From Lichenicoccus sp964242335 (GTDB lineage: Bacteria; Pseudomonadota; Alphaproteobacteria; Acetobacterales; Acetobacteraceae), in assembly GCA_964242335.1 (NCBI GenBank), contig CAXTAY010000048.1:1-27009 (forward strand): a DNA stretch of 27,009 nt, written 5' to 3'. Both the position numbers and the translations under genes were made by a program. Of the stretch, positions 7,938-17,624 are shown one piece after another (position 1 is the first letter of the stretch; each line of letters opens with the position of its first letter). The notes under the pieces were generated by a model. The model made no database searches. It saw only the letters and a list, made by a program, of their open reading frames with translations, and was not told the DNA's origin.

Positions 7938-9222
7938 CGTCGGGGCGCCGCAGTTCGAGACCGTGGTTGACGCTCTCGGCGCTGCGGGCGACGGCATCCT
8001 GCACCGCGAGGCCGGCACGCTGTTCGTCGCCGGCGCGCTGCCCGGCGAGCGGGTGCGGGTGCATCGCGGCACCCGCCAGACGGCGATCCTCGATGCGGTG
8101 CTGGATGCCAGCCCCGACCGGGTGACGCCGCCATGCCGGCTGTTCGGCCGCTGCGGCGGCTGCGCGCTGCAGCACATGGGATCCGACGCGATGGCGTCGT
8201 TCAAGCGGGCGCTGGTGGTCGATGCGCTGCGTCGCGCCGGCTTCACCTTGCCGGACGTGATCGGCTTCGTGCCCGGAACCGCGGGATCGCGTCGGCGCAT
8301 GGACCTCGCCCTGCGCCGCATCCCGGGCGGGCTGCTGGTCGGGCTGCACCCGCGCGGCGGCGGCGAACCGGACGAGGTCGTCGACATGATCGAGTGTCCG
8401 GTGCTGGAGCCGTCGCTGTTCGCCCTGATCACGGCGCTGCGCCCGGTGCTGCTGCGGCTGGGCTGCCTGCGTGGCAAGGGCTCGCTGGTGGTCAACCGGT
8501 TCGATAGCGGGCCGGACCTGCTGCTGGGCACCGACGCGCCGCCGGACAGCGCCGACCGCGCCCGCCTGGCGGCATTCGCCCGCGAGATGTCGGTACCGCG
8601 CATCGCCTGGCGTCCGCTCAAGGGCGGCGGCCCCAGCGCCGAGACGCTGTGCAGCCTGGAGCCGGTGCATCACGTACTGTCCGGGGTGCGGATCGGTCCG
8701 CCGCCGGGCGCCTTCCTGCAGGCGAGCCTGCAGGGCGAGCGGGCGATCCTCGATGCCGTGCTGGCGGCTCTGCCGGCCGCGATGCCGCGTCACGCACGGG
8801 TCGTCGAGCTGTTCGCCGGCTGCGGGACCCTGAGCTTCGCGCTGGCCGCCCGCTTCAGGCTGCGTGCCGTGGAAGGTCAGGCTCAGGCCGTCGCCTGCCT
8901 GCGCGAGGGTGCGCACGGCCTTCGCCTCGAGGCGGTGCAGCGCGACCTCGCGCGCCAGCCGCTGCTCGCCGGCGAGCTCGGCCGCGCCGCCGCCATCGTG
9001 CTCGACCCGCCCTTCGCCGGTGCTCCCGCACAGCTGCGCGAGATCGCCGGCTCCGGGGTTCCGCGCGTGGTGATGGTGAGCTGCAATCCGCGCGCGCTGG
9101 AGGCGGACGGTCGGCTGCTGCACGAGGCCGGCTACCGGTTGGAGCGGCTGACCGTGATCGACCAGTTCCATTGGTCCAGCGGCGTGGAGAGCGTGGCCGC
9201 GTTCAGTCGCGGGGCACGCTGA
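7915..9222 (+). CDS. RumA/TrmA-family 5-methyluridine RNA methyltransferase
   Basis: This is a 435-residue SAM-dependent methyltransferase of the family that makes 5-methyluridine in 23S rRNA or tRNA. The N-terminal beta segment resembles a TRAM domain (DALGAAGDGILHREAG, then LPGERVRV). A complete 4Fe-4S cysteine set is present: C74, C80 and C83 in CRLFGRCGGC, plus C161 in IECPV. The SAM-binding motif ELFAGCGTLSFALAA is at about residues 299-313, then VLDPPFAG, the nucleophilic C390 in VSCNP, and a C-terminal GVESVAAF containing the expected catalytic Glu. The target (RlmD-like or TrmA-like) cannot be decided. No start codon exists between the in-frame TGA at 7813 and GTG 7915. GTG 7963 is the next option and would omit the repeat-encoded N-terminus. 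It is probably cotranscribed with the helicase, consistent with an RNA-related pair. It would depend on the adjacent suf operon for its cluster, which is inference. Confidence 0.9.
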   Translation: MGNDPTGSVGAPQFETVVDALGAAGDGILHREAGTLFVAGALPGERVRVHRGTRQTAILDAVLDASPDRVTPPCRLFGRCGGCALQHMGSDAMASFKRALVVDALRRAGFTLPDVIGFVPGTAGSRRRMDLALRRIPGGLLVGLHPRGGGEPDEVVDMIECPVLEPSLFALITALRPVLLRLGCLRGKGSLVVNRFDSGPDLLLGTDAPPDSADRARLAAFAREMSVPRIAWRPLKGGGPSAETLCSLEPVHHVLSGVRIGPPPGAFLQASLQGERAILDAVLAALPAAMPRHARVVELFAGCGTLSFALAARFRLRAVEGQAQAVACLREGAHGLRLEAVQRDLARQPLLAGELGRAAAIVLDPPFAGAPAQLREIAGSGVPRVVMVSCNPRALEADGRLLHEAGYRLERLTVIDQFHWSSGVESVAAFSRGAR

Positions 9223-9255
9223 GCGCAGACGCGGCGCCGTCGCAGCGCCGCCCGC

Positions 9256-9687
9256 TCAGACGTGGAAGCTCTCGCCGCAGCCGCAACGGCCCTTCTCGTT
9301 CGGATTGACGAAGCTGAACCCGGCTTCCAGCTCGCGCACCTGGTAGTCCATCACCGTGCCGATCAGGAACAGCGATGCCTTGCGGTCGACCAGCACGGTC
9401 AGGCCCTTGTCGCGCACCACCTCGTCGGCGGCGCCGGGCTCGTCGGTCCAGCCCATGTCGTAGGACAGCCCGGAGCAGCCCTTGGTGCCGACGCTGATGC
9501 GCAGCAGCTGTCCCGCATGCGCGCCGTCATAGAGGACGCGCAGGCGGTCCGCCGCGGCGTCGGACAGCGACATCAGCGGCGGCAGCGCCCGCAGCGGACG
9601 CGTGGACGCCGTAGTGCCGGGGGTCGTGCCAGAAGTCGTGCCAGAAGTCGTGCCAGATTTCGTGCCGGAAGTCGTGATCGCGGTCAT
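9256..9687 (-). CDS. sufA: A-type iron-sulfur carrier (SufA/IscA/HesB family)
   Basis: This 143-residue protein is the last gene of the suf operon. A-type carriers receive clusters from the SufBCD scaffold and pass them to apo-enzymes. The HesB-type domain covers about residues 38-143, with the three conserved cysteines at C71 (GTKGCSGLSYDM), C135 and C137 (GRCGCGESF). An unusual N-terminal segment (about residues 6-28) consists of Ser-Gly-Thr-Thr repeats encoded by a 12-bp tandem array. The ATG at 9687 has GGGAGA about seven bases upstream, which supports inclusion of the repeat region. The alternative MSLSDAA start at about residue 39 would give a normal-sized SufA. It lies 16 bases after sufT and ends convergently, 33 bases from the methyltransferase stop. 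Confidence 0.93.
   Translation of the reverse strand: MTAITTSGTKSGTTSGTTSGTTPGTTASTRPLRALPPLMSLSDAAADRLRVLYDGAHAGQLLRISVGTKGCSGLSYDMGWTDEPGAADEVVRDKGLTVLVDRKASLFLIGTVMDYQVRELEAGFSFVNPNEKGRCGCGESFHV
9611..9682 (-). repeat. 12-bp tandem repeat at the 5' end of sufA
   Basis: Six 12-bp units occupy 9611-9682. The units at 9623-9634 and 9635-9646 are identical (gtcgtgccagaa on the + strand), and the others differ by one to a few bases. On the coding strand each gives four residues, mostly Ser-Gly-Thr-Thr. Copy-number change keeps the frame. Confidence 0.9.
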
Positions 9688-9703
9688 GACGAAGTCTCCC
9701 GTC

Positions 9704-10156
9704 TCAGAACATGTTCAGGGCGAGGCGCGCGTCCTCGCTCATCCGGCTGGCGTCCCAAGGCGGGTCCCACACCGTCTCCACCTCGCAGGCGGACACGCCG
9801 GGGATCGACAGCACCGCGTCGCGCACCTGCACCGGCAGCTCCTGGGCGCTCGGACAGCCGGGTGCGGTGAGCGTCATCTCCACCTTGACCTGCCCGTCCT
9901 CGTGCAGGTCGATCGCATAGATCAGGCCGAGCTCGTAGATGTTGACCGGGATCTCCGGGTCGAACACGGTCGCGATGGCGGCGATCACCGCGTCCTCGTC
10001 GGGCGCGGTCAGCACCTCGCCGGTCGGAGTCCAGCTTCCCGTGGACATGCCGACCCCGTTATCGCCGTCGAGCGAGAAGCCGCCGGCGGCGGCAGGCTCC
10101 TCGCCGGGGATCGGCACGGCATCGTCCGGTTCCCGCTGTGCCGACATCGCCATCAT
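9704..10156 (-). CDS. sufT: SUF-system assembly protein SufT (MIP18/DUF59 family)
   Basis: This 150-residue protein has a family core at about residues 50-150. The DPEIPVNIYELGLIY block and the LTAPGCPSAQEL segment with its conserved Cys identify the MIP18/DUF59 family, whose members help mature Fe-S proteins. The first 45 residues (MMAMSAQREPDDAVPIPGEE onward) are a Gly/Pro/Asp-rich leader. The ATG at 10156 has GAGAGG six bases upstream and overlaps the sufU stop in an ATGA arrangement, so translation is probably coupled. A second ATG follows at once at 10153. The DUF59 core is clear, and the SufT name follows from both family and operon position. Confidence 0.93.
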   Translation of the reverse strand: MMAMSAQREPDDAVPIPGEEPAAAGGFSLDGDNGVGMSTGSWTPTGEVLTAPDEDAVIAAIATVFDPEIPVNIYELGLIYAIDLHEDGQVKVEMTLTAPGCPSAQELPVQVRDAVLSIPGVSACEVETVWDPPWDASRMSEDARLALNMF

Positions 10157-10665
10157 GGGATCCTCTCGCTCTGCAACGCCTCGAGCAGCGCAGTCCATGG
10201 CAGGGTGGCGCAACGGATCCGCGACCTGTACTCGCGGAGGTTCTCGAACGCGCCGAGCAGACCCAGCCCCTCGGCGGGCTGCTGCGGATCCGCCGCGGAG
10301 TCGGACGAACCTAGGTCCGGCGCCTGGCGCAGCATGGCATCGAACCGCGCGAACAGCGAGCCGATCGCCGCCGCATCCAGGCCCTCGACGCTCTCGGCCA
10401 TCAGGTCCGCCGATGCGCCGCAGATCGCGCAGCCGCGTGTCCGGTGCATCGCGCGTGCCACCTGGCCGCCCCGGGACAGCTCGAGGGTCACGTGCACGCG
10501 GTCGCCGCAGAACGGGTTGCTGCCGTCCGCCGCACGGTCGGCGGGCTCGAGCACGCCGGCATGCAGCGGCCGGCGCGCGCGCTCCATGATCAGGCGCTGA
10601 TACAGCGTCTCGCGGCTGTCCGGCGACTCCGCGGGAGCCGCCTCGACGGGGAGGGAGAGATCCAT
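10153..10665 (-). CDS. sufU: SUF-system NifU-like protein SufU
   Basis: This 170-residue protein is homologous to the SufU/IscU fold. The conserved ligand set is present: Cys and Asp in NPFCGD, Cys in GCAICGASADLM and Cys in RIRCATLPW. In the best-studied SufU (Bacillus) these residues hold zinc and accept sulfur from SufS; other members were proposed as cluster scaffolds. It follows sufS by two bases, and no sufE is present, so it is the likely sulfur acceptor for SufS here (inference). An insertion of about 20 residues rich in Asp/Gly/Ser (PDLGSSDSAADPQQPAEG) precedes the C-terminal helix. The start ATG at 10665 lies behind a GAGGGAGAG run. The frame upstream belongs to a shadow of sufS. 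Confidence 0.92.
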   Translation of the reverse strand: MDLSLPVEAAPAESPDSRETLYQRLIMERARRPLHAGVLEPADRAADGSNPFCGDRVHVTLELSRGGQVARAMHRTRGCAICGASADLMAESVEGLDAAAIGSLFARFDAMLRQAPDLGSSDSAADPQQPAEGLGLLGAFENLREYRSRIRCATLPWTALLEALQSERIP

Positions 10666-10667
10666 GG

Positions 10668-11917
<1,250 letters not shown>

Positions 11918-11921
<4 letters not shown>

Positions 11922-13215
11922 GCCGCGTGCTCCTGCCAGGAGCGGTCGACGGCCTGCTCCAGCAGGCCGCGCACCGCCTCGTCTTCGATCAGTGCCAGCC
12001 CGTCGGCGAGAAAGGCACGCACCAGGATGGCGTGCGCCTCCGTGGCGGGAATGCCCCGGCTGCGCAGGTAAAACAGCTGCTCCTCGTCGAGCGCGCCGGC
12101 GGTGGCGCCGTGGCTGCACTTGACGTCGTCGGCGTAGATCTCGAGCTCCGGCTTGGCGNNNNNNNNNNGGACAGCAGCAGCGCCTGGTTCATCTGGTAGC
12201 CGTCGGTCTTCTGCGCCACCCGGGCGACCACGATCTTGCCCTGGAACACCGCGCGCGCCGAGCCGGACAGCACGTTCTTGACGGTCTGGCGCGAGGTGCA
12301 GGCCGGAGCGTCGTGGGCGATCGTGCTGGTCAGGTCGGCATGCTGCGTGCCCGAGAGCAGCTGGGCGCCGTTGACCTGGACCGCGCCGCCGCGTCCCTGC
12401 AGCCGCGCATGCACCTCGTGCCGGGCCAGCCTCGCCCCGAGTGCCAGGCTGAAGCTGTCGTACGAAGCACCCTGACCGACGGCAGCGTAGACGGTCGAGA
12501 AGTGCAGCGCCTGCCGCCCCTCGTCCTGCAGCAGCACGTGGGTCAGGCGCGCGCGCTCCCGCAGCTCCATCTCCAGCACCGGGTTGCTGACGTACAGCCC
12601 CTCGCCGTGCGCGATCTCCAGCAGCTGCAGGCTGGCACCCTCCTCCAGCAGCACCGAGAAGCGCGGATGCGCCGTCACGGCCCCGCCTCCGGCACCGTCG
12701 GATCCGGGTCCGGCGCCGAGCATGATCAGCAGCAGCCGCCCGGCATCCTTGCCAGCGCGGACATGGATGCGCGCCCCGTCCTCGGTCAGCATGGTGTTGA
12801 GTGCCACCAGCGGCTCGCGCTGCGGATGCGCCAGCGTGCCGAAGCTGACGCCGGCCTCGATGTCGAGATCGTCCGGCAGCCGCGACAGCGCGGCGTCGAG
12901 CCGCCCGTTGACGAACACCAGCCTGTTCGCGTCGGCCAGTCCGGCGGCCGCGAGACCGAGACGTTCGAGCAGCGCCGTACTGGATCCGGCGTCGGGCAGC
13001 GGCGGCTCGGCGAGCAGGGTCAGACCGGTCAGCAGTCGCAGGTCGGTATACTTCCAGGCCTCCAGGCTGCGCCTCGGCAACCCCGACAGCCGCAGCAGCG
13101 CCGCCGCCTCGTCGCGATCCTGCACCGCGCCGGGCAGGGTCTGCTTGCGGGTCTCGTAGACGTCCAGGAAGTGCCGTGCGTTCTGCGTGGGCGGGGGAGG
13201 CTGGATCGCGTTCAC
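11918..13215 (-). CDS. sufD: SUF scaffold subunit SufD, interrupted by an assembly gap
   Basis: SufD pairs with SufB and SufC in the cluster-building complex. From GTG 13215 there are 349 clean codons, with the SufD opening ARHFLDVYETRKQTLPG, SLEAWKYTDLRLL and a beta-helix region ending in KTDGYQMNQALLLS. A run of ten Ns then follows (12159-12168). After the Ns the family-typical KPELEIYADDVKCSHGATAG resumes through 79 more codons to TGA at 11918. With exactly ten bases the two halves are out of frame. The gap lies where homologues have a few ordinary residues, so this is an unfinished assembly and not a pseudogene; full length is probably about 434 residues. The GTG overlaps the sufC stop (GTGA), with GGAGG just upstream. 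The stop overlaps sufS. Confidence 0.93.
12159..12168. other. Assembly gap (10 Ns) within sufD
   Basis: Ten unknown bases separate two in-family parts of sufD. Restoring the frame requires a true length of 2 modulo 3. By analogy with other SufB/SufD proteins, about six to seven residues lie between LLLS and KPELEI, which predicts 17 bases. Confidence 0.97.
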
Positions 13216-13978
13216 GCCGCCTCCGCGATCAGCTGTGCGTAGCCTTCGGCCTCGAGCTGGCGCGCCAGCTCCGGGCCGCCGCTGCGAATGATCCGGCCGC
13301 GCGCCATCACGTGCACCCGGTCCGGCACGATGTACTCGAGCAGCCGCTGGTGGTGGGTGATCACCAGGGCGGAGAAGTCCGGTGCCCGCAGCGCATTGAC
13401 GCCCTCGGCCACGATGCGCAGCGCGTCGATGTCGAGCCCGCTGTCGGTCTCGTCGAGGATGGCGAACCTGGGACGCAGCAGCGCCATCTGCAGCACCTCG
13501 TTGCGCTTCTTCTCGCCGCCGGAAAAGCCGACATTGACGTTGCGCTTGAGCATGTCGTCGGGCATCGACAGCCGGCGGCACTCGGCGCGCACCAGCTTGA
13601 GGAAGGCGATCGCATCGAGCTCCGGCTCGCCGCGCGCCCGGCGCACGGCGTTCACCGCGGTGCGCAGGAAGTTCGCGTTGTTCACCCCGGGCAGCTCGAC
13701 CGGCGCCTGGAAGGCGAGGAACAGCCCTGCACTCGCGCGCTGCTCCGGCGGCATCGCCAGCAGGTCCTGCCCGTCATACAGCGCGCTGCCGGCGGTGACG
13801 CTGTAGTCCTGGCGTCCGGCCAGCACGTAGGACAGCGTCGACTTGCCCGAACCGTTCGGGCCCATGATCGCGTGCACCTCGCCCGGCGGCACCACCAGCT
13901 CCACGCCGTTCAGGATCGCCTTCGGGCTGCCGGCGTCGTCGATCTCGGCACACAGGCCGGCGATCCTGAGCTCTCCGC

Positions 13979-13982
<4 letters not shown>
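13212..13982 (-). CDS. sufC: Fe-S assembly ATPase SufC
   Basis: This 256-residue ABC-type ATPase drives the conformational change of SufBCD. It shows Walker A GPNGSGKST at residues 41-49, the Q-loop region FLAFQAPVELPGV, the signature FSGGEKKRNEVLQM, Walker B FAILDETDSGLDIDAL in the SufC-specific form, and the H-switch VITHHQRLLEYI. There is no membrane segment, so it is soluble. The start ATG at 13982 overlaps the sufB stop (ATGA) and its own stop overlaps sufD (GTGA), a continuous coupled string. Length and motifs are standard for the family. Confidence 0.98.
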
Positions 13983-15490
<1,508 letters not shown>

Positions 15491-15496
15491 GGAACC

Positions 15497-15976
15497 TCAC
15501 TCGGCAGCGGCAGGCGCGCGAAGCGGCGCCTGCGATGTATCGATCCGGAATGCCGGTGCGGACGGACGCGGCGAGGCGTCCGGGCGCATGTCGGCGAGCG
15601 TAATTCGGGTCAGCGCGGCGCGGATCGCCTCGTTGACCGGATCCCAGCGTCCGCGCACCGCGCAGCAGGACTGCGCCTCGCAGCCGCCGACGGCGCCGTC
15701 GACGCAGGCGGCGAGCGTGATCGGACCGTCGATGGCGGTGATCACCTGCGCCACCGAGATCTGCTCGAGCGCCAGCGCCAGGCGATAGCCGCCGCGGGCG
15801 CCGCGCTGCGAGGACACCAGCCCCGACGCCGCCAGGGCCTTGAGCACCTTGGCCACGGTCGGCTCCGGCACCCCGGTCTCCTGCGCGAGGCAGGGGGACG
15901 TGGTCACGCCGGCGCTGGACTCCAGTCGCACCAACACGACCACGGCATAATCGGTGAGTTTCGACAGCCTCAACAT
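15497..15976 (-). CDS. Rrf2-family SUF operon regulator (SufR/IscR-like)
   Basis: This is a 159-residue winged-helix regulator opening with MLRLSKLTDYAVVVLVRL, characteristic of the SUF-associated Rrf2 group. The recognition-helix region is TGVPEPTVAKVLKALAASGLV, followed by the wing RGARGGYRLA. Candidate cluster ligands are C91, C99, C104 and C105, in place of the regular IscR spacing. The last 40 residues are Ala/Pro-rich. By family it should sense Fe-S status and control sufB onward (inference). It is the first gene of the operon and only six bases ahead of sufB. ATG 15976 has a weak GACGAAG site. GTG 16012 is in frame but adds an unrelated leader. Confidence 0.94.
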   Translation of the reverse strand: MLRLSKLTDYAVVVLVRLESSAGVTTSPCLAQETGVPEPTVAKVLKALAASGLVSSQRGARGGYRLALALEQISVAQVITAIDGPITLAACVDGAVGGCEAQSCCAVRGRWDPVNEAIRAALTRITLADMRPDASPRPSAPAFRIDTSQAPLRAPAAAE

Positions 15977-16005
15977 CGCTTCGTCGCCACGGGGGATGGG
16001 GATGC

Positions 16006-16020
16006 GGACCACCGCGGTCC
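16006..16020. promoter_or_regulatory. Candidate operator dyad upstream of the suf regulator
   Basis: GGACC and GGTCC are arranged as an inverted repeat with a 5-base spacer, and an exact palindrome ACCGCGGT (16011-16018) lies inside. It sits 30 bases before the regulator start codon, where an autoregulatory Rrf2 site would be expected. No experimental motif is known to me for this exact sequence. Confidence 0.3.
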
Positions 16021-16030
16021 GGTATCACAG

Positions 16031-16059
16031 CAGATGACGTCCCCGACCCACCGCGTCAA
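16031..16059 (-). promoter_or_regulatory. Possible promoter of the suf operon
   Basis: On the minus strand TTGACG (16059-16054) is followed after 17 bases by a poor -10 (CATCTG, 16036-16031). A weak -10 is what an activated or repressor-controlled promoter might show. The dyad at 16006-16020 would lie just downstream of the start point. Confidence 0.25.
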
Positions 16060-16099
16060 GGTGCGCCGGCAGCGGCGTCGGCGGCGACGTGCGGTGCCG

Positions 16100-17374
16100 C
16101 TACTCCACCTCGCCGAACAGCACCCGCATCAGCAGGTAGAAGCCGCCGCCGACCAGCGCGCCGACCAGGGTACCGTTGATCCGCACGTACTGCAGGTCGC
16201 GGCCGACGCGCAGCTCCAGCCTCTCGACGATCATCCCGGCGTCCCAGCCGCCGACCACGCCGGCGATGAACTCGGAGATGCGGTCGCGCAGGCTCGGCAG
16301 CACGCGCAGCACCAGGCTCCGCGTCGCCGCCTCGACCCGCGCGCGCGAGGCGGCGTCGCGGGTCAGCACGCCGCCCAGCCGCGGCAGGGCGTCGCCGATC
16401 AGGGTGGCGAGCCAGCCCTGCGGACGCCCGAGGTCGGTCTCGATCATCACCCGGCTGCGCCGCCACACCTCGGCGCCCCAGGCGCGCACGCTGTCGTGCC
16501 CGACCAGGCCGCGTATCGCCTCGCCCACCTCGCGGCCGCGCTCGGGATCGGTCTCGATGCGGTCGATCTCGCGACGCACCCAGCTGGTGAAGGCCTCGCG
16601 CAGCTCCGAGCCGTCTGGGTCGGTCCGCTCCAGCTCCTGGTGGATGGCGAGCAGCACGCGGGTGGCGATCGAGCCGCCCAGCGCCCAGCTCAGCAGCCGG
16701 CCGCCCTGCTCGCGCACACGCTCCTCGATCAGCACGCGCAGGCCGGCCTCCTTGCCGCGCAGCACCGACTTCAGCTCCGCCAGCAGGAAGGTCAGCACCT
16801 CCTGGTGGCGCTCGTTATCGACCAGCACGCGGAGTGCGCGCGCGATCACCGGCGCCAGCGTCTCGCCGCTGAGCAGGCGCGGCAGGGCGCGCGCCAGCAG
16901 GGCGCTGGCGCGGCCATCCTCCAGCCGGTCGAGCAGATGCGGCATCGCCTGGGTCACCGCGCGCCCGACCAGGACCCCGGTCTGCCGGTCGCGCAGCACC
17001 GTCTCGAGCAGCACCGGCACGTCCAGCCGGCCGATGGCGCGGTCGATGTCGATCTCGGTGAAGACGTGGGTGGCGACGAAATTGCCCAGCGCACGGCCGA
17101 GCCGCTGCTTCTGCGCCGGCAGGATCGCGGTGTGCGGGATCGGCAGGCCGAGCGGATGGCGGAACAGCGCGGTGACCGCGAACCAGTCCGCCAGTCCGCC
17201 GACCAGGCCGGCCCTGGCGGTGGCCTGCAGCAGGCCCGACCACAGGCCGTGGCCCAGCCCGTAGCTGGCGACCGCGAGCACCCCCATGCCGATCAGCAAT
17301 CCGGTGGCGATGCGCCGGTGCCGGTCGAGCGCCTGCCTGGCGGCCCGGTCCGGGTCGGTTGCTGTGCTGGTCAT
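16100..17374 (-). CDS. DUF445 (YjiN-type) membrane-anchored protein
   Basis: This is a 424-residue protein of the DUF445 family, whose function is unknown. A transmembrane segment lies at about residues 22-40 (TGLLIGMGVLAVASYGLG). It is followed by the family signature GLVGGLADWFAVTALFRHPLGLPIPHTAILP and by ALGNFVATHVFTEIDI. A long helical, charged middle part follows. The protein closes with YVRINGTLVGALVGGGFYLLMRVLF, a second membrane segment typical of the family's end. The layout suggests a large soluble domain anchored at both ends. ATG 17374 is chosen; ATG 17392 is in frame but its upstream GGG touches the codon. It lies 123 bases ahead of the suf regulator on the same strand and divergent from the PEPC-like gene, with a dyad-repeat array at its 5' side. 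Confidence 0.93.
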   Translation of the reverse strand: MTSTATDPDRAARQALDRHRRIATGLLIGMGVLAVASYGLGHGLWSGLLQATARAGLVGGLADWFAVTALFRHPLGLPIPHTAILPAQKQRLGRALGNFVATHVFTEIDIDRAIGRLDVPVLLETVLRDRQTGVLVGRAVTQAMPHLLDRLEDGRASALLARALPRLLSGETLAPVIARALRVLVDNERHQEVLTFLLAELKSVLRGKEAGLRVLIEERVREQGGRLLSWALGGSIATRVLLAIHQELERTDPDGSELREAFTSWVRREIDRIETDPERGREVGEAIRGLVGHDSVRAWGAEVWRRSRVMIETDLGRPQGWLATLIGDALPRLGGVLTRDAASRARVEAATRSLVLRVLPSLRDRISEFIAGVVGGWDAGMIVERLELRVGRDLQYVRINGTLVGALVGGGFYLLMRVLFGEVE

Positions 17375-17387
17375 CGGCGGCAGGACT

Positions 17388-17507
17388 AGCATCCCTGGCG
17401 TGGCACGCCGAGACATCACTGGCGCGGCGCGCCGAGACATCCCGGCGCGGCGCGGCCAGACATCCCGGCGCGGCGCGCCCAGACATCCCGGCGCGGCGCG
17501 GCGCCGG
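17388..17507. repeat. 23-bp dyad-repeat array in the DUF445/PEPC-like divergent region
   Basis: Units lie at 17397-17420 (24 bp), 17421-17443, 17444-17466 and 17467-17489, with partial copies at 17388-17395 and 17490-17507. Each has a GC-rich dyad followed by AGACATCCC. Unit 1 reads GGCGTG-G-CACGCC, and units 2 and 4 read GGCGCG-G-CGCGCC, so one arm base and its partner change together. Unit 3 has one outer mismatch. The 23-bp period does not fit a reading frame, so it is not a coding repeat. A regulator-binding array or structured leader is possible. Confidence 0.85.
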
Positions 17508-17624
17508 ATCATGCACCGCGTCATGCAGCCGGTTGCGGCCCGATCCCAGACATGAAACTTTGCGCACGCAGAGGTGCCGCGCCCGGACGGGGCGTCGCCG
17601 ACCACGCCACAGCGGGAGCGCGCC

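Noticed and set aside
11989..12199. Frameshifted sufD pseudogene
   Set aside because: The frame break coincides exactly with ten Ns, and both flanks are intact, so missing bases explain it.
17388..17507. CRISPR-like array
   Set aside because: The units are contiguous with no unique spacers and no cas genes are nearby.
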